Below are positions 1 to 9,529 of a stretch of DNA of 64,000 nucleotides, in pieces. Made by a program: the position numbers and the translations under genes. The notes under the pieces were generated by a model. That model ran no database searches. It was not told where the DNA came from and saw only the letters and a program-made list of their open reading frames with translations. Every line of letters begins with the position of its first letter. Position 1 is the stretch's first letter. Location of the stretch: assembly GCA_040779335.1 (NCBI GenBank), contig JBFONV010000003.1:372001-436000 (forward strand), written 5' to 3'. Origin of the DNA: JBFONV01 sp040779335 (GTDB taxonomy: Bacteria > Pseudomonadota > Gammaproteobacteria > Enterobacterales > Alteromonadaceae).

Positions 1-293
1 AATTTTCACAACTTTCGCCCTATTGGCAAAAGAAACTACAAGAATCTTGTGCAAAAACGGCAACAAGTTTACGTGCTAGCAAAACTTTAGAACTTGAAAT
101 TCAGGCGGGTATTGATTCTCCTAAAGAATTTACGCAACAACGACTAGAAGTTCAAATAAACTTAATGCAAGAAAAAATGGTTTCAGGGGCAACAATTGAT
201 TTACAAGAGGCGTTTCTATCATGGCTTAATTCTGGACGCTTTGTTGCAAAAGATTTGCCGTTAATTAATCGTATCAAGCCGATATTCTGCTAA
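1..293 (+). CDS. DUF349 domain protein, C-terminal fragment
   Basis: Partial gene cut by the window edge. The frame opening at base 3 runs 96 codons to a TAA at 291-293. The segment LEIQAGIDSP followed by an amphipathic helix matches the repeated DUF349 helical unit, in which E-I-x-A-G-x-x-S-P precedes a long charged helix. DUF349 proteins are long, coiled, helical cytoplasmic proteins of unclear role. A strong hairpin lies just downstream and separates it from the convergent ansA. The family call rests on this short motif only, and the rest of the protein is outside the window. Confidence 0.6.
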   Translation, partial: FSQLSPYWQKKLQESCAKTATSLRASKTLELEIQAGIDSPKEFTQQRLEVQINLMQEKMVSGATIDLQEAFLSWLNSGRFVAKDLPLINRIKPIFC

Positions 294-316
294 TCGTTAA
301 ACGGTTTACTGATGGG

Positions 317-356
317 ATCAAAAATGGCGAGGTTTATAACATTCGCCATTTTTGAT
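317..356. terminator. Bidirectional terminator hairpin
   Basis: Perfect 14-bp inverted repeat (317-330 with 343-356) with a 12-nt loop and A/T-rich outer ends. It lies between the convergent DUF349 gene and ansA, so it can end transcription from both sides. Confidence 0.75.
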
Positions 357-398
357 ACTCGATCACAACAATAACTGCTTAGCGATCTGCTCGAGATA

Positions 399-1406
399 TC
401 AAATAGTGAGTTCACCACGCAAGTTCTCTTGCATTAATTTGCCGATTTCTTGGTAGCTTAAATTTTGGCTCAGCAAATAATGTAACTTAGTTAATGTCGC
501 TTCTAAGGTCATATCACTTCCACTGATCACGCCACACTCATTTAATGAATTTCCAGTGGCATAGCCACTCATATTGACGCGGCCTTTGGTGCATTGACTG
601 CAATTAACAACAATAATCCCTTGTTCACGTGCCTTGTTTAAACAGTCGAGTAATGCTTCATCTTGAGGCGCATTGCCCACTCCATAACTTCTCAAAATTA
701 ATGCTTTAACCGGTTGTTTTAGAACATTTTCAATTAATTGACTGCTGATCCCAGGATACAAGTGGACAACACCAATTGGCTGAGGAGTAATATGACTTAA
801 TTTTACTGGCTGATCTGATGCGGTATTGAGTTTACCCGCAACTAGCTCAATGTTTATCCCTGCTTCGAGCAGTGGTGGCATATTAGGTGAGTCAAAGGCA
901 TTAAAGCCATCGGCGTAGGCTTTTATGCAACGGTTACCACGATAGAGCTTATTGTTAAAATATAAACCGACTTCGTTAATAGGGTAGTTAGCCGCTATGA
1001 AGAGAGAGTTTAAGACGTTTACTTGACCGTCAGATCGTAACTGACTTAATGGGATCTGCGAGCCAGTGACAATAATCGGCTTTGATAAATTTTCAAACAT
1101 GAAAGACAAAGCTGAACTAGTATATGCCATGGTATCAGTACCATGTAAAACAACAAAACCGTCATAATCATCGTAATTGGCTAATATATCATTGGCGATC
1201 AATTGCCAATCACTTGGTGTCATATTTGATGAGTCAATTAACGGATCATACTCGTGAATGGTAAAGTCGGGCATTTCGCTACGATTAAAATCCGGCATAT
1301 TTCTTAACGACTCGCTCAAATGTCCTTTTACCGGAACATAACCTTGCTTACTTGGTTTCATGCCAATGGTGCCGCCGGTATAGGCGACGTAAATCTTTTT
1401 CTTCAT
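399..1406 (-). CDS. ansA: Type I (cytoplasmic) L-asparaginase
   Basis: Hydrolyses L-asparagine to aspartate and ammonia in the cytoplasm. The 335-residue length fits bacterial AnsA. The N-terminus has the nucleophile motif AYTGGTIGM (about residues 8-16), and the second signature HGTDTMAYT is near residue 88; these supply the two catalytic threonines and the Asp/Lys charge relay of the family. There is no signal peptide, which argues against the periplasmic type II enzyme. It lies 52 bp downstream of sppA on the same strand, an arrangement common in Alteromonadales and Vibrio, with a small hairpin between them. The ATG is the natural family start. Confidence 0.93.
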   Translation of the reverse strand: MKKKIYVAYTGGTIGMKPSKQGYVPVKGHLSESLRNMPDFNRSEMPDFTIHEYDPLIDSSNMTPSDWQLIANDILANYDDYDGFVVLHGTDTMAYTSSALSFMFENLSKPIIVTGSQIPLSQLRSDGQVNVLNSLFIAANYPINEVGLYFNNKLYRGNRCIKAYADGFNAFDSPNMPPLLEAGINIELVAGKLNTASDQPVKLSHITPQPIGVVHLYPGISSQLIENVLKQPVKALILRSYGVGNAPQDEALLDCLNKAREQGIIVVNCSQCTKGRVNMSGYATGNSLNECGVISGSDMTLEATLTKLHYLLSQNLSYQEIGKLMQENLRGELTI

Positions 1407-1431
1407 AATTGAATTCTTTGCAGTGGCGGAA

Positions 1432-1454
1432 AATGCCCCGTTAACTGGGGCGTT
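1432..1454 (-). terminator. Hairpin between sppA and ansA
   Basis: An 8-bp stem (1432-1439 with 1447-1454, one G-T wobble) follows the sppA stop. Read on the minus strand the stem ends in GGGGCATTTT, a short U-tract. It may attenuate rather than fully stop transcription into ansA. Confidence 0.5.
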
Positions 1455-1458
1455 ATTG

Positions 1459-3318
1459 TTAGTTTAGTTCACAACTTAAGCATAAGGTATAGATACCTTG
1501 AGGATCGTTTAATTGATTTAACTGTTTAAGTTCTTTTTGCAATACTGTCATAAGCTGTTGAACAGGACCTGCGGCAATATGTTCATCGTTGACCAAGATA
1601 CTCGCTGCTTGGCCAAATAAACTGCGAAGAAATAACTCTTTAGAAGAAAGTTCTTTTTCAATTAATAAAGTATCAAAGTTCGTTAAACCGGCAATTTCTG
1701 CTGCGGCATCTATTGCGTCATTTAAGTCGCCTAGTTGGTCGACTAACCCAAGCTCAAGCGCTTTCTTACCTGACCAGACTCGCCCTTGAGCGATGGCATC
1801 GACTTCTTCAAGTGTCATGTCGCGGTTTTGTGCGACAAGCGTAATAAAGTCTTGGTAACCTCTGTTGATACTTAGTTGAAAAATCTCGGCCATACCGTCA
1901 CTCATAGGACGTGTTAAGCCAAATCCTGCTATATCAGTGGTGCCAACACCGTCAGTATTAATACCGATACGGTTTAAGGTGTTTTCAAAGGTCATAATAA
2001 AACCAAAGATACCAATCGAACCGGTGATGGTTGAAGGTGAAGCAATAATTCTATTGGCTGAAGCTGAAATCCAATATCCTCCAGAGGCGGCATAAGTTCC
2101 CATTGAAGCAATAACGGGTTTCCCTGCCGCTTTTAATAAATCGACTTCTTGACGAATTACTTCTGAGGCGTATGCACTGCCACCTGGACTGTCAACGCGT
2201 AACACTACCGCCTTAACTTGATCATTTTCACGTGCTTTACGCAACAGTTTAGCGGTACTATCTCCGCCAATCGTGCCCGGTTTTTGATTGCCATCCAAAA
2301 TAGTGCCTTTAGCGACAATAATGGCAATTTTGTCTGATTTTGGATGATGAACAGGGATAACTGGCTTAATGCTATGGAGATAGTCTTTGAAATGGACTTG
2401 ATTAAAGCTATTGTTAGCAGTGTTTGTTCCTACCATATCGATAAGATCTGTTTTAATTTGCTCACGGGTCTTTAAATGATCAACCCATTGATTATCTAGC
2501 GCATACTGAGCGATATTACCGTCAGCCGCTTTTAACTTATTAACCAGTACGTCAACATCTTCATCAAAATTTCTCGTTGAAAAGTCACGTCGGCTAGCCA
2601 CCTCATTTTTATATTGTGACCATAAATCATTTAACCAAAGTTTATTTGCTTCTTTCGCGGCAGGAGACATATCGTCTCTCATATAAGGCTCTACCGCAGA
2701 TTTATATGTACCAACGCGAAAGATATGTTGGCTGATCGACAATTTGTCGAGCGCCGATTTAAAATACAGTTGATAACGGCCATAACCGTCTAATAACAAC
2801 CAACCCTTTGGGTTTAACCATATTTCATTAGCAACACTGGCAAGATAATATTGATCTTGAGTATATTGATCGCCAACGGCAATAACCTGTTTACCCGTGG
2901 CTTTAAATGATTGGATGGCATTTGCTATATCACGTAATTTAGTTAAACCAGGCCCTTTCATGTTTTGCAGTTGTAGTACCAATACTTGAATTCTGTGATC
3001 AGATTTGGCCGACTCTATGACATCGAGTATATCGCTTAATAGTATTTCAGGGTTTTCGTCCTGTTGGCTAAAAGCTTCCGAGAGGAATTCATCCATAGGA
3101 TCAATTTCATGCTTTTGTTCAACAACTTCCCCGTGAAGGTTAAGTACTAATGCAGACTTTTCAGGAATGACAACTTTATGACTATCACTGGTAATAGTGA
3201 TAATAAATATAATCAATAGGATAAAAAACACGAGATTGACGATGATACGTCTCGATAGGTTCAAAATACGGAAAAAATTTCCAGTAAAACGTCTCAGAAT
3301 ACTTTTCTGTTCATTCAT
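1459..3318 (-). CDS. sppA: Signal peptide peptidase SppA, long (67K) type
   Basis: Inner-membrane serine protease that degrades cleaved signal peptides. The 619 residues match the long, two-domain (S49 tandem) form of E. coli. There is one N-terminal membrane anchor (about residues 25-45). The N-terminal S49 domain carries the catalytic lysine in GTYKSAVEPY (near residue 205), and the C-terminal S49 domain carries the nucleophile serine in TYAASGGYW (near residue 405), preceded by DSPGGSA. Upstream of ansA in the same direction. The ATG start fits the anchored topology. Confidence 0.95.
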   Translation of the reverse strand: MNEQKSILRRFTGNFFRILNLSRRIIVNLVFFILLIIFIITITSDSHKVVIPEKSALVLNLHGEVVEQKHEIDPMDEFLSEAFSQQDENPEILLSDILDVIESAKSDHRIQVLVLQLQNMKGPGLTKLRDIANAIQSFKATGKQVIAVGDQYTQDQYYLASVANEIWLNPKGWLLLDGYGRYQLYFKSALDKLSISQHIFRVGTYKSAVEPYMRDDMSPAAKEANKLWLNDLWSQYKNEVASRRDFSTRNFDEDVDVLVNKLKAADGNIAQYALDNQWVDHLKTREQIKTDLIDMVGTNTANNSFNQVHFKDYLHSIKPVIPVHHPKSDKIAIIVAKGTILDGNQKPGTIGGDSTAKLLRKARENDQVKAVVLRVDSPGGSAYASEVIRQEVDLLKAAGKPVIASMGTYAASGGYWISASANRIIASPSTITGSIGIFGFIMTFENTLNRIGINTDGVGTTDIAGFGLTRPMSDGMAEIFQLSINRGYQDFITLVAQNRDMTLEEVDAIAQGRVWSGKKALELGLVDQLGDLNDAIDAAAEIAGLTNFDTLLIEKELSSKELFLRSLFGQAASILVNDEHIAAGPVQQLMTVLQKELKQLNQLNDPQGIYTLCLSCELN

Positions 3319-3538
3319 ATTTGCAGCAGTTCACAGCTTTATTAGTTAGATAAGTATATGCTACTTAATCTTTGTGCAGTTAAGTAGTCACAATTGTAAA
3401 AAAATGCGTATTTTAATAAAAATAACTTGGGCGAGTTTATGTTATTCGCTTTTAGCACAGTAAATATCGGCAAAGCGTTTGCTTAATTCAATTGTATTAC
3501 TTTATTATTGTTGTTTGTTTTCAATAAATAAACATCAC

Positions 3539-4087
3539 ATGAATAGTGTAGACTTATTACTTAATCGTCAATCAAACCCTTTGCTCGTAGCACCAGCACC
3601 GACAGAGGAACATTTAGATTTAATATTAAAAGCGGGCATGCGCGTCCCCGATCATGGCGGCTTGCAACCTTGGCATTTTACCGTTTTTAAAGAAGATCGT
3701 TTGGCATTATTGAGTGATATTTTTGTTGAAGCAACAATGCATAAAAATGCTGATGAGTCTAAACAAATCAAAGCCAAAAATATGCCGTTTCGTGCGCCAT
3801 TAATTATTGTGGTTGCCACCCAATACCAAGAACATGAAAAAGTGCCTAATCAAGAGCAACTTATTGCTGCAGGTTGTTGTGTTCAAGCCATGCAAATGGC
3901 CGCCTTCGCTATGGGATATGGGGCAATGTGGCGAACTGGAGCAATGAGTTATAATACTGTCGTAAAAGAAAAACTTAATGTTGGTCTTAACAACGACATT
4001 GTTGGTTTTCTCTATATTGGCAGCATTGCTAAATCACTCGCCAACAAAAAACCTAAACCTTATCTGAACAAGGTCACGTATTTTTAG
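3539..4087 (+). CDS. YdjA-like nitroreductase
   Basis: Small FMN-dependent NAD(P)H nitroreductase of the YdjA subfamily, 182 residues. Features seen are an N-terminal NRQSNPLL segment (FMN phosphate contact region), AGMRVPDHGGLQPWHF, the FRAPLIIVV strand, the AAGCCVQAMQMAA helix and a C-terminal PYLNKVTYF. These line up along the length of E. coli YdjA. I start at the ATG at 3539; an upstream in-frame TTG at 3479 would add 20 residues that do not resemble the family. The physiological substrate is unknown. Convergent with the SPOR lipoprotein gene. Confidence 0.85.
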   Translation: MNSVDLLLNRQSNPLLVAPAPTEEHLDLILKAGMRVPDHGGLQPWHFTVFKEDRLALLSDIFVEATMHKNADESKQIKAKNMPFRAPLIIVVATQYQEHEKVPNQEQLIAAGCCVQAMQMAAFAMGYGAMWRTGAMSYNTVVKEKLNVGLNNDIVGFLYIGSIAKSLANKKPKPYLNKVTYF

Positions 4088-4154
4088 CGTTGACGACATA
4101 GATAGTGGCAATGGTAGAAGTATTGCAAAAAAAGCTTTTACCTGCTCGTGACAA

Positions 4155-4817
4155 TTATTGACCGACTTCTGTTTTGGCTAATAACGTGCCATTACAAGGA
4201 GGAGGGCTCATAGAATCGTGGCATAAACTAATTTGCCACGGAGCATAGTGTTCTATTTTAGGTAGTTTTGCTAAATACTTATCGATGTCATTTTCAGTTA
4301 TTGGACCGATAACGACTCGATATTTGCTGTTACTGGGTTTGTTAATGTTGACCACTTGTGCGTTACTATCGTTAAAATACCGTTTTCTTTTCTGTGCGAA
4401 TTGCCATTGGTTAAAGCTACCAACGACAAGATAGACATTCGTTTGTGGTAAGTATCTTGGTGTAATACTACTGGCATTATCATCGTCGGGCTGTGGTTTA
4501 TTTTTAGCGCTAACCAAGCTATTCATCGAAGCTGTTTTTACGGATGGCGTATCATTAATTTCTTGATCGCTAATTGGCGATTTTGCTAATAACCTCTCAG
4601 GTTGATTTGTTATTGTATGGCAAACTTGTTGGTTCATTAAGGCTCTATGCATAGCGCAGTCCTGATGTCGCACTGCAGATATCACGTGGTCAGACATTGA
4701 TTTACCACTGACCATATAGCTAACACTGGTAAATGTTAGTGACGCTAGTTGCAGAGTTGCGCAACCTGAACTTGATATTACTAATCCAAATAAGACCATG
4801 AATCGAAATTTTTTCAT
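4155..4817 (-). CDS. SPOR-domain-like lipoprotein
   Basis: Predicted lipoprotein of 220 residues. The N-terminus has a hydrophobic segment ending in SSSGC, a lipobox with the lipidated cysteine near residue 19. A low-complexity polar linker follows. The C-terminal half contains YLVVGSFNQWQFAQKRKRYF and YRVVIGPI, which resemble the two halves of a SPOR peptidoglycan-binding domain (strand-helix-strand, V-x-x-G-x-F/P). Such proteins usually bind denuded septal glycan. The ATG at 4817 is preferred to a GTG at 4829, because it begins a basic signal-peptide n-region. The SPOR assignment is by eye. Confidence 0.6.
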   Translation of the reverse strand: MKKFRFMVLFGLVISSSGCATLQLASLTFTSVSYMVSGKSMSDHVISAVRHQDCAMHRALMNQQVCHTITNQPERLLAKSPISDQEINDTPSVKTASMNSLVSAKNKPQPDDDNASSITPRYLPQTNVYLVVGSFNQWQFAQKRKRYFNDSNAQVVNINKPSNSKYRVVIGPITENDIDKYLAKLPKIEHYAPWQISLCHDSMSPPPCNGTLLAKTEVGQ

Positions 4818-5046
4818 ACAGCACTTCACTTAGTCAATTCAGTCATGACACATATATAGAAGCAAAATATGAACCAAAATCTTAATTATTAAGGACGTGA
4901 GTCAAAAGATTGTAAAGGGCGAATAATGCTTAGATGTGTTTTACAACATATAAAAGGTAAGACAACAGTATGGTATAAATCGTTCAATATTTAAGCGATT
5001 TATTTTGTTGTGCAAAATCCAATTAATTAGTGAATGCGATAAAGTA

Positions 5047-5070
5047 AAAAGCCCTCTGAAGAGGGCTTTT
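5047..5070 (-). terminator. Intrinsic terminator of asnS
   Basis: Perfect 10-bp stem (5047-5056 with 5061-5070) with a TGAA loop, GC-rich core and a U-tract when read on the minus strand. It follows the asnS stop at 5093. Confidence 0.9.
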
Positions 5071-5092
5071 ATAACGAGCTTGTTTTCAATGT

Positions 5093-6493
5093 TTAGAAAG
5101 CAGCGTTATTAGGTGTTCTTGGGAAAGGTATAACGTCGCGAACATTCTGAATACCAGTAGCATAGGCAACTAAACGTTCAAAACCAAGACCAAAGCCTGA
5201 ATGAGGTACTGTGCCATAACGGCGTAGATCACGATACCAACTATAATCAGCCGGATCTAAGTTCATTTCAGCTAAACGTTGGTCTAACACGTCTAATCTT
5301 TCTTCACGCTGGCTCCCGCCAATAATTTCACCAATGCCTGGCGCAAGTATATCCATAGCGGCAACGGTTTTACCATCGTCATTTAAACGCATGTAAAAAG
5401 ACTTAATATCTTTCGGGTAGTTTTGTAACACAACTGGACCACCAACATGCTCTTCTGCTAAATAACGTTCGTGCTCAGAATTTAAGTCAACGCCCCAAGC
5501 CACAGGGTTTTCGAATTTTTTACCACAATTTTCTAAAATAGTGATCGCGTCGGTGTAATCCATACGGACAAATTCGCTGTTAATAACAGAGTTTAAACGG
5601 TCAATAACAGTTTTATCTACGCGTTGTTGGAAAAACTGCATGTCGTCAGCACGTTCTTCTAATACGGCTTTAAACACGTATCGTAACATTTCTTCTGCTA
5701 AATCAGCTGCATCAGATAAGTCTGCAAAGGCAATTTCAGGTTCGATCATCCAAAATTCAGCCAAGTGGCGACTGGTGTTAGAATTTTCTGCGCGGAAAGT
5801 TGGACCAAAAGTATACACTTTAGATAACGCACAGCAGTAGGTTTCAACGTTTAATTGGCCTGAAACAGTCAAAAAGGTTTCTTTACCAAAAAAGTCTTCT
5901 TTGTAATCGACCTTACCTTGTTCTGTACGCGGTAAATTTTCCATGTCTAATGTACTAACGCGGAACATTTCACCAGCACCTTCACAATCGCTACCCGTAA
6001 TTAATGGGGTACTGATCCAGAAATAACCTTTGCTATGTAAAAAGCGGTGTACCGCTTGCGCCAAGGTATTTCGCACTCGCGTTACCGCGCCACCAATATT
6101 GGTTCTAGCACGTAAATGCGCTTGCTCACGCAAAAATTCAATACTATGACGTTTAGCCGCCATAGGATAAGTATCAGGGTCTTCTACAAAACCTAGTACT
6201 TCAACATGTGTTGCTTGAATTTCAAAAGACTGACCTTGTCCTGGAGACTCAACCAATATGCCGGTTACTTTTACCGCACTTCCTGTTGTCAATTTAAGTA
6301 CATCTGACTCATAATTGTCTAGGTCATTGGGAACGATGGCTTGAATAGGGTCAAAACATGAACCATCATGAATAGCTAAAAATGAAATACCAGCTTTAGA
6401 GTCACGGCGGGTTCTGATCCATCCGTGCACAGTAACAGCTTCGTTCACAGGAGACTTTCCTGCTAGTACATCAGTAATTGATATAACTGACAT
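5093..6493 (-). CDS. asnS: Asparaginyl-tRNA synthetase
   Basis: Class IIb aminoacyl-tRNA synthetase that charges tRNA-Asn. The 466-residue length equals that of the E. coli enzyme. An N-terminal OB-fold anticodon-binding domain (VTVHGWIRTRRDSKAGISF, about residues 18-110) is followed by the class II core: motif 2 FRAENSNTSRHLAEFWMIEPE near residue 225 and motif 3 GFGLGFERLV near the C-terminus. Monocistronic, with its own terminator. The protein ends FPRTPNNAAF, as in typical AsnS. Confidence 0.97.
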   Translation of the reverse strand: MSVISITDVLAGKSPVNEAVTVHGWIRTRRDSKAGISFLAIHDGSCFDPIQAIVPNDLDNYESDVLKLTTGSAVKVTGILVESPGQGQSFEIQATHVEVLGFVEDPDTYPMAAKRHSIEFLREQAHLRARTNIGGAVTRVRNTLAQAVHRFLHSKGYFWISTPLITGSDCEGAGEMFRVSTLDMENLPRTEQGKVDYKEDFFGKETFLTVSGQLNVETYCCALSKVYTFGPTFRAENSNTSRHLAEFWMIEPEIAFADLSDAADLAEEMLRYVFKAVLEERADDMQFFQQRVDKTVIDRLNSVINSEFVRMDYTDAITILENCGKKFENPVAWGVDLNSEHERYLAEEHVGGPVVLQNYPKDIKSFYMRLNDDGKTVAAMDILAPGIGEIIGGSQREERLDVLDQRLAEMNLDPADYSWYRDLRRYGTVPHSGFGLGFERLVAYATGIQNVRDVIPFPRTPNNAAF

Positions 6494-6542
6494 TTAACGA
6501 CCTCTTTTCTTTATCAAAATCACTCAAACTTTAGGGCATGAT

Positions 6543-7004
6543 ATGTTACCTTGCTTGTTATCATTAACAAGTAAAAATTGCCAAATAGTGTCGATATCAA
6601 AAGAAAAATCGAATTTTACTGATAAAAAAGTAAAAAGTAAGTCGAAATGGGATGGTATAGAGCGTCGACACGGTCATGACGTTTGGTTTTACTTAGCCCG
6701 TTTATTGTCTGTTAGCGGTTGGTTTATTTTTACGGTTGCGTTAGTTCTTTCCTATTACGCCGCTCCGCCTCAAGAATATGGATTGCTACGTTATTATAAT
6801 ATTGAAGTTCGTCAGTTTTGGCGGACGCCTTTAACGGGGTATCTATACATTCTACTATGGGCTAGCGCTGCCATCAGCTATATCTATATAATAATGGCAA
6901 GATACCGTCGGCGACGAAAAACAGATCATAAACATTATGATGTCTTTATGTTGTTAATGGTTTCCATCGCCTGGGTCGTTTACATTTTAATGCAGCTTCG
7001 TTGA
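6543..7004 (+). CDS. Small membrane protein, unknown function
   Basis: Unrecognised 153-residue protein. The basic, polar N-terminal 45 residues include KWDGIERRHG, and are followed by three hydrophobic segments (about residues 50-72, 95-118 and 130-150) separated by basic loops such as RYRRRRK. This predicts an integral inner-membrane protein. An AGGG at 6533-6536 is well spaced from the ATG at 6543. A GTG at 6588 is an alternative start that would remove a rather hydrophobic leader. It lies between divergent asnS and convergent bioA; the context gives no functional clue. Confidence 0.6.
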   Translation: MLPCLLSLTSKNCQIVSISKEKSNFTDKKVKSKSKWDGIERRHGHDVWFYLARLLSVSGWFIFTVALVLSYYAAPPQEYGLLRYYNIEVRQFWRTPLTGYLYILLWASAAISYIYIIMARYRRRRKTDHKHYDVFMLLMVSIAWVVYILMQLR

Positions 7005-7046
7005 TATTTATTCCTGACCAATCCCTTACCCCTAGTTTGAGGTCAG

Positions 7047-8345
7047 TTAACTAAAACAGGCTTCTTCATCCAGCACTATTTTAATGGCATCAATTAGCTG
7101 TATTAAGTCTGCTTCCTCGATAACATAGGGCGGCATGATATAAATAAGCTTGCCAAAAGGGCGGATCCAAACCCCGAGTTCAACAAAACGTTTTTGAATG
7201 ATAGCCATATTAACTGGACAAGTTGCCTCGATAACGCCGATAGCGCCCAGTACACGACTATCAGACACTCTAGGGTGGTTAATGAGTGGCAATAAGTGTT
7301 GTGTAAGGATTGCTTCTATATTACTAACTTGGCTTTGCCATTGATTCAACATTAATAGCTCTAAGTTTTTATTGGCAACGGCGCACGCCAGCGGATTCCC
7401 CATAAATGTTGGACCGTGCATAAAACAACCCGCTTCACCTTCACTAATAGTATTAGCGACATCTACCGAACATAGGGTAGCTGCAAGCGTTAAGTATCCA
7501 GCCGTTAATGCTTTGCCCAAACATAAGATATCAGGGGAAATATCAGCCCATTCGCAGGCAAATAATTTTCCAGTGCGGCCAAAGCCAGTCGCTATCTCAT
7601 CAACAATCAACAATACGTCATATTGATCGCAGAGTTGTCGACATGTTTTTAAGTATTCAGGATGATACATGCGCATGCCGCCAGCACCTTGAACGATTGG
7701 TTCGATAATAAAAGCGGCCACTTCATGATGATGATTAGCAAATAATGTCGATAATTCGCTGATATCTTGCGCTTGCCATTGTTGGTCGAACTTAGTTTCT
7801 GGGGCCGGTGCGAATATTTGTTTACTTAACACCTGCTCAAAGATTTGGTGCATACCTGTAACAGGGTCGCATACCGACATGGCGGCAAAGGTGTCACCAT
7901 GGTAGCCGTTTTTAACGGTTAGGATTTTTGACTTCTTTTTGTTACCTTTGCTTTGTTGATATTGGATCGCCATTTTTAATGCGACCTCAACGGCCACAGA
8001 ACCACTATCCGAAAGAAAAACTCTTTCTAATGTTTTTGGCGTCAAGGCAATTAATTTTTGACATAAATCGATAGCTGGTTGATGCGTGATACCGCCAAAC
8101 ATCACATGTGACATTTTGCTGGTTTGTTCAACCAGCGCCTGATTCAATTGTGGATGATTATAGCCATGGATAACTGCCCACCATGAGGACATACCATCGA
8201 TTAGATAGTCGCTCGTCGACAACTTTAATCTAACGCCATCCGCCGACTCGACCAAATAAGAGGGTAATGGTTTGGTCATTGACGTATAAGGGTGCCAGAT
8301 GTGTTTGTTATCAAAATCAATTGAATTTGTGTGATTATTGTTCAT
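7047..8345 (-). CDS. bioA: Adenosylmethionine-8-amino-7-oxononanoate aminotransferase
   Basis: PLP enzyme that converts KAPA to DAPA in biotin synthesis, using S-adenosylmethionine as amino donor. The 432 residues match BioA. Seen are the substrate-pocket motif HIWHPYTSM near the N-terminus, SGSVAVEVALKMA, NGYHGDTFAAMSVCD, the cofactor Asp region VDEIATGFGRTG, and the Schiff-base lysine in LCLGKALTAGY (near residue 275). Transcribed divergently from bioBFCD across a 102-bp gap, the usual enterobacterial-type layout. Confidence 0.96.
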   Translation of the reverse strand: MNNNHTNSIDFDNKHIWHPYTSMTKPLPSYLVESADGVRLKLSTSDYLIDGMSSWWAVIHGYNHPQLNQALVEQTSKMSHVMFGGITHQPAIDLCQKLIALTPKTLERVFLSDSGSVAVEVALKMAIQYQQSKGNKKKSKILTVKNGYHGDTFAAMSVCDPVTGMHQIFEQVLSKQIFAPAPETKFDQQWQAQDISELSTLFANHHHEVAAFIIEPIVQGAGGMRMYHPEYLKTCRQLCDQYDVLLIVDEIATGFGRTGKLFACEWADISPDILCLGKALTAGYLTLAATLCSVDVANTISEGEAGCFMHGPTFMGNPLACAVANKNLELLMLNQWQSQVSNIEAILTQHLLPLINHPRVSDSRVLGAIGVIEATCPVNMAIIQKRFVELGVWIRPFGKLIYIMPPYVIEEADLIQLIDAIKIVLDEEACFS

Positions 8346-8447
8346 ATGTTAACTATTGGCTTGTATAAATGTTGACATCATTAAAGTGCTGGCTAGACTA
8401 CCTGTTAACTTTTGCAGATGCAATTTAGAAATAACAAGGTAAACAAA
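8346..8447. promoter_or_regulatory. Divergent bioA/bioB promoter region
   Basis: The 102-bp gap between the two starts holds a good sigma70 promoter for bioB: TTGACA at 8372-8377, a 16-bp spacer and TAGACT at 8394-8399. Two GTTAAC palindromes (near 8348 and 8404) bracket the region. By analogy this is where BirA should act, but I could not align a convincing TTGTAAACC-type operator, so repression by BirA is inference. AAGGT at 8436-8440 is the bioB ribosome-binding site. Confidence 0.5.
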
Positions 8448-9524
8448 ATGTCACAGCAGTTAAATCCGTCAATTTCAACGCCAGCAGATATTCGCCATAA
8501 CTGGCAATTAGATGAAGTAAAGGCGCTTTTTAATTTACCTTTCAATGATTTAATGTTTAAAGCTCAAACGGTTCACCGCCAGCACTTTAATGCCAATGAA
8601 GTGCAAGTTAGTACCTTGCTATCTATTAAAACCGGTGCTTGCCCTGAAGATTGTAAATATTGCTCGCAAAGTGCACGTTATAAAACTGATATTGATAAAG
8701 AAAGATTGATGGAAGTTAATTCTGTTTTAGAAGCGGCAAAAGCGGCTAAAGCTCAAGGTTCGACGCGATTTTGTATGGGCGCTGCCTGGAGAAACCCTAA
8801 AGAGCGTGATATGCCTTATGTGGTCGAAATGGTCAAAGGCGTTAAAGCGCTAGGATTAGAAACATGCATGACCTTAGGGATGTTATCCTCAGAGCAGGCG
8901 GGTGAATTGCAATCGGCAGGGTTGGATTATTACAATCATAACCTAGACACCTCGCCAGAGCATTATAACAGTATTATTACCACGCGAACCTATCAAGACC
9001 GATTAGACACACTAGACAATGTTCGCAGTGCCGGCATGAAAGTCTGTAGTGGCGGTATTGTAGGTTTAGGTGAACAAGCTAAAGATCGCGCTTCTTTGTT
9101 ACTACAACTGGCTAATTTGTCACCGCAACCTGAAAGTGTGCCAATTAACATGTTAGTAAAAGTTGAAGGTACGCCATTATCAGATGTTGACGATCTGGAT
9201 CATTTCGAATTTATTCGTTGTATTGCCGTGGCTCGCATTATGATGCCTAAAAGCCACGTACGTCTTTCTGCTGGCCGTTCGGAAATGAATGAACAAATGC
9301 AATCATTGTGTTTTCTTGCTGGTGCAAACTCAATATTTTACGGTTGTAAATTGCTTACCACTGACAATCCTGAAACCAACCAAGATATCGCGTTATTTGA
9401 AAAACTGGGTATAAACACTGAAACAATTGCCAGTGACACCGACGAAGATCAACAGCAACTTGCAATTAAAACTGCGATCGTTGATCAACAAAACAGTGAT
9501 TTGTTTTATAACGCAGCTAACTAA
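8448..9524 (+). CDS. bioB: Biotin synthase
   Basis: Radical SAM enzyme that inserts sulfur into dethiobiotin. The [4Fe-4S] cluster motif CPEDCKYC lies near residue 55, followed by SARYKT, GAAWRNP, YYNHNLDTSPE and the auxiliary-cluster region with RLSAGR and FYGCKLLTT. The length (358 residues) matches the family. I start at the ATG at 8448, because AAGGT lies 7 bp upstream and the protein then begins like other BioB proteins. First gene of the bioBFCD run; the gap to bioF is 5 bp. Confidence 0.97.
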   Translation: MSQQLNPSISTPADIRHNWQLDEVKALFNLPFNDLMFKAQTVHRQHFNANEVQVSTLLSIKTGACPEDCKYCSQSARYKTDIDKERLMEVNSVLEAAKAAKAQGSTRFCMGAAWRNPKERDMPYVVEMVKGVKALGLETCMTLGMLSSEQAGELQSAGLDYYNHNLDTSPEHYNSIITTRTYQDRLDTLDNVRSAGMKVCSGGIVGLGEQAKDRASLLLQLANLSPQPESVPINMLVKVEGTPLSDVDDLDHFEFIRCIAVARIMMPKSHVRLSAGRSEMNEQMQSLCFLAGANSIFYGCKLLTTDNPETNQDIALFEKLGINTETIASDTDEDQQQLAIKTAIVDQQNSDLFYNAAN

Positions 9525-9529
9525 ATGTT

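Noticed and set aside
3479..3538. N-terminal extension of the nitroreductase from an upstream TTG
   Set aside because: The extra 20 residues do not resemble YdjA proteins, and the ATG at 3539 begins at the family start.
7014..7046. Hairpin CTGACC/GGTCAG after the 6543 gene
   Set aside because: Only 6 bp, with no T-run; not convincing as a terminator.
8346..8447. BirA operator in the bioA/bioB gap
   Set aside because: Two GTTAAC palindromes and a promoter are visible, but no convincing TTGTAAACC-type inverted pair could be aligned, so I list only a promoter region.
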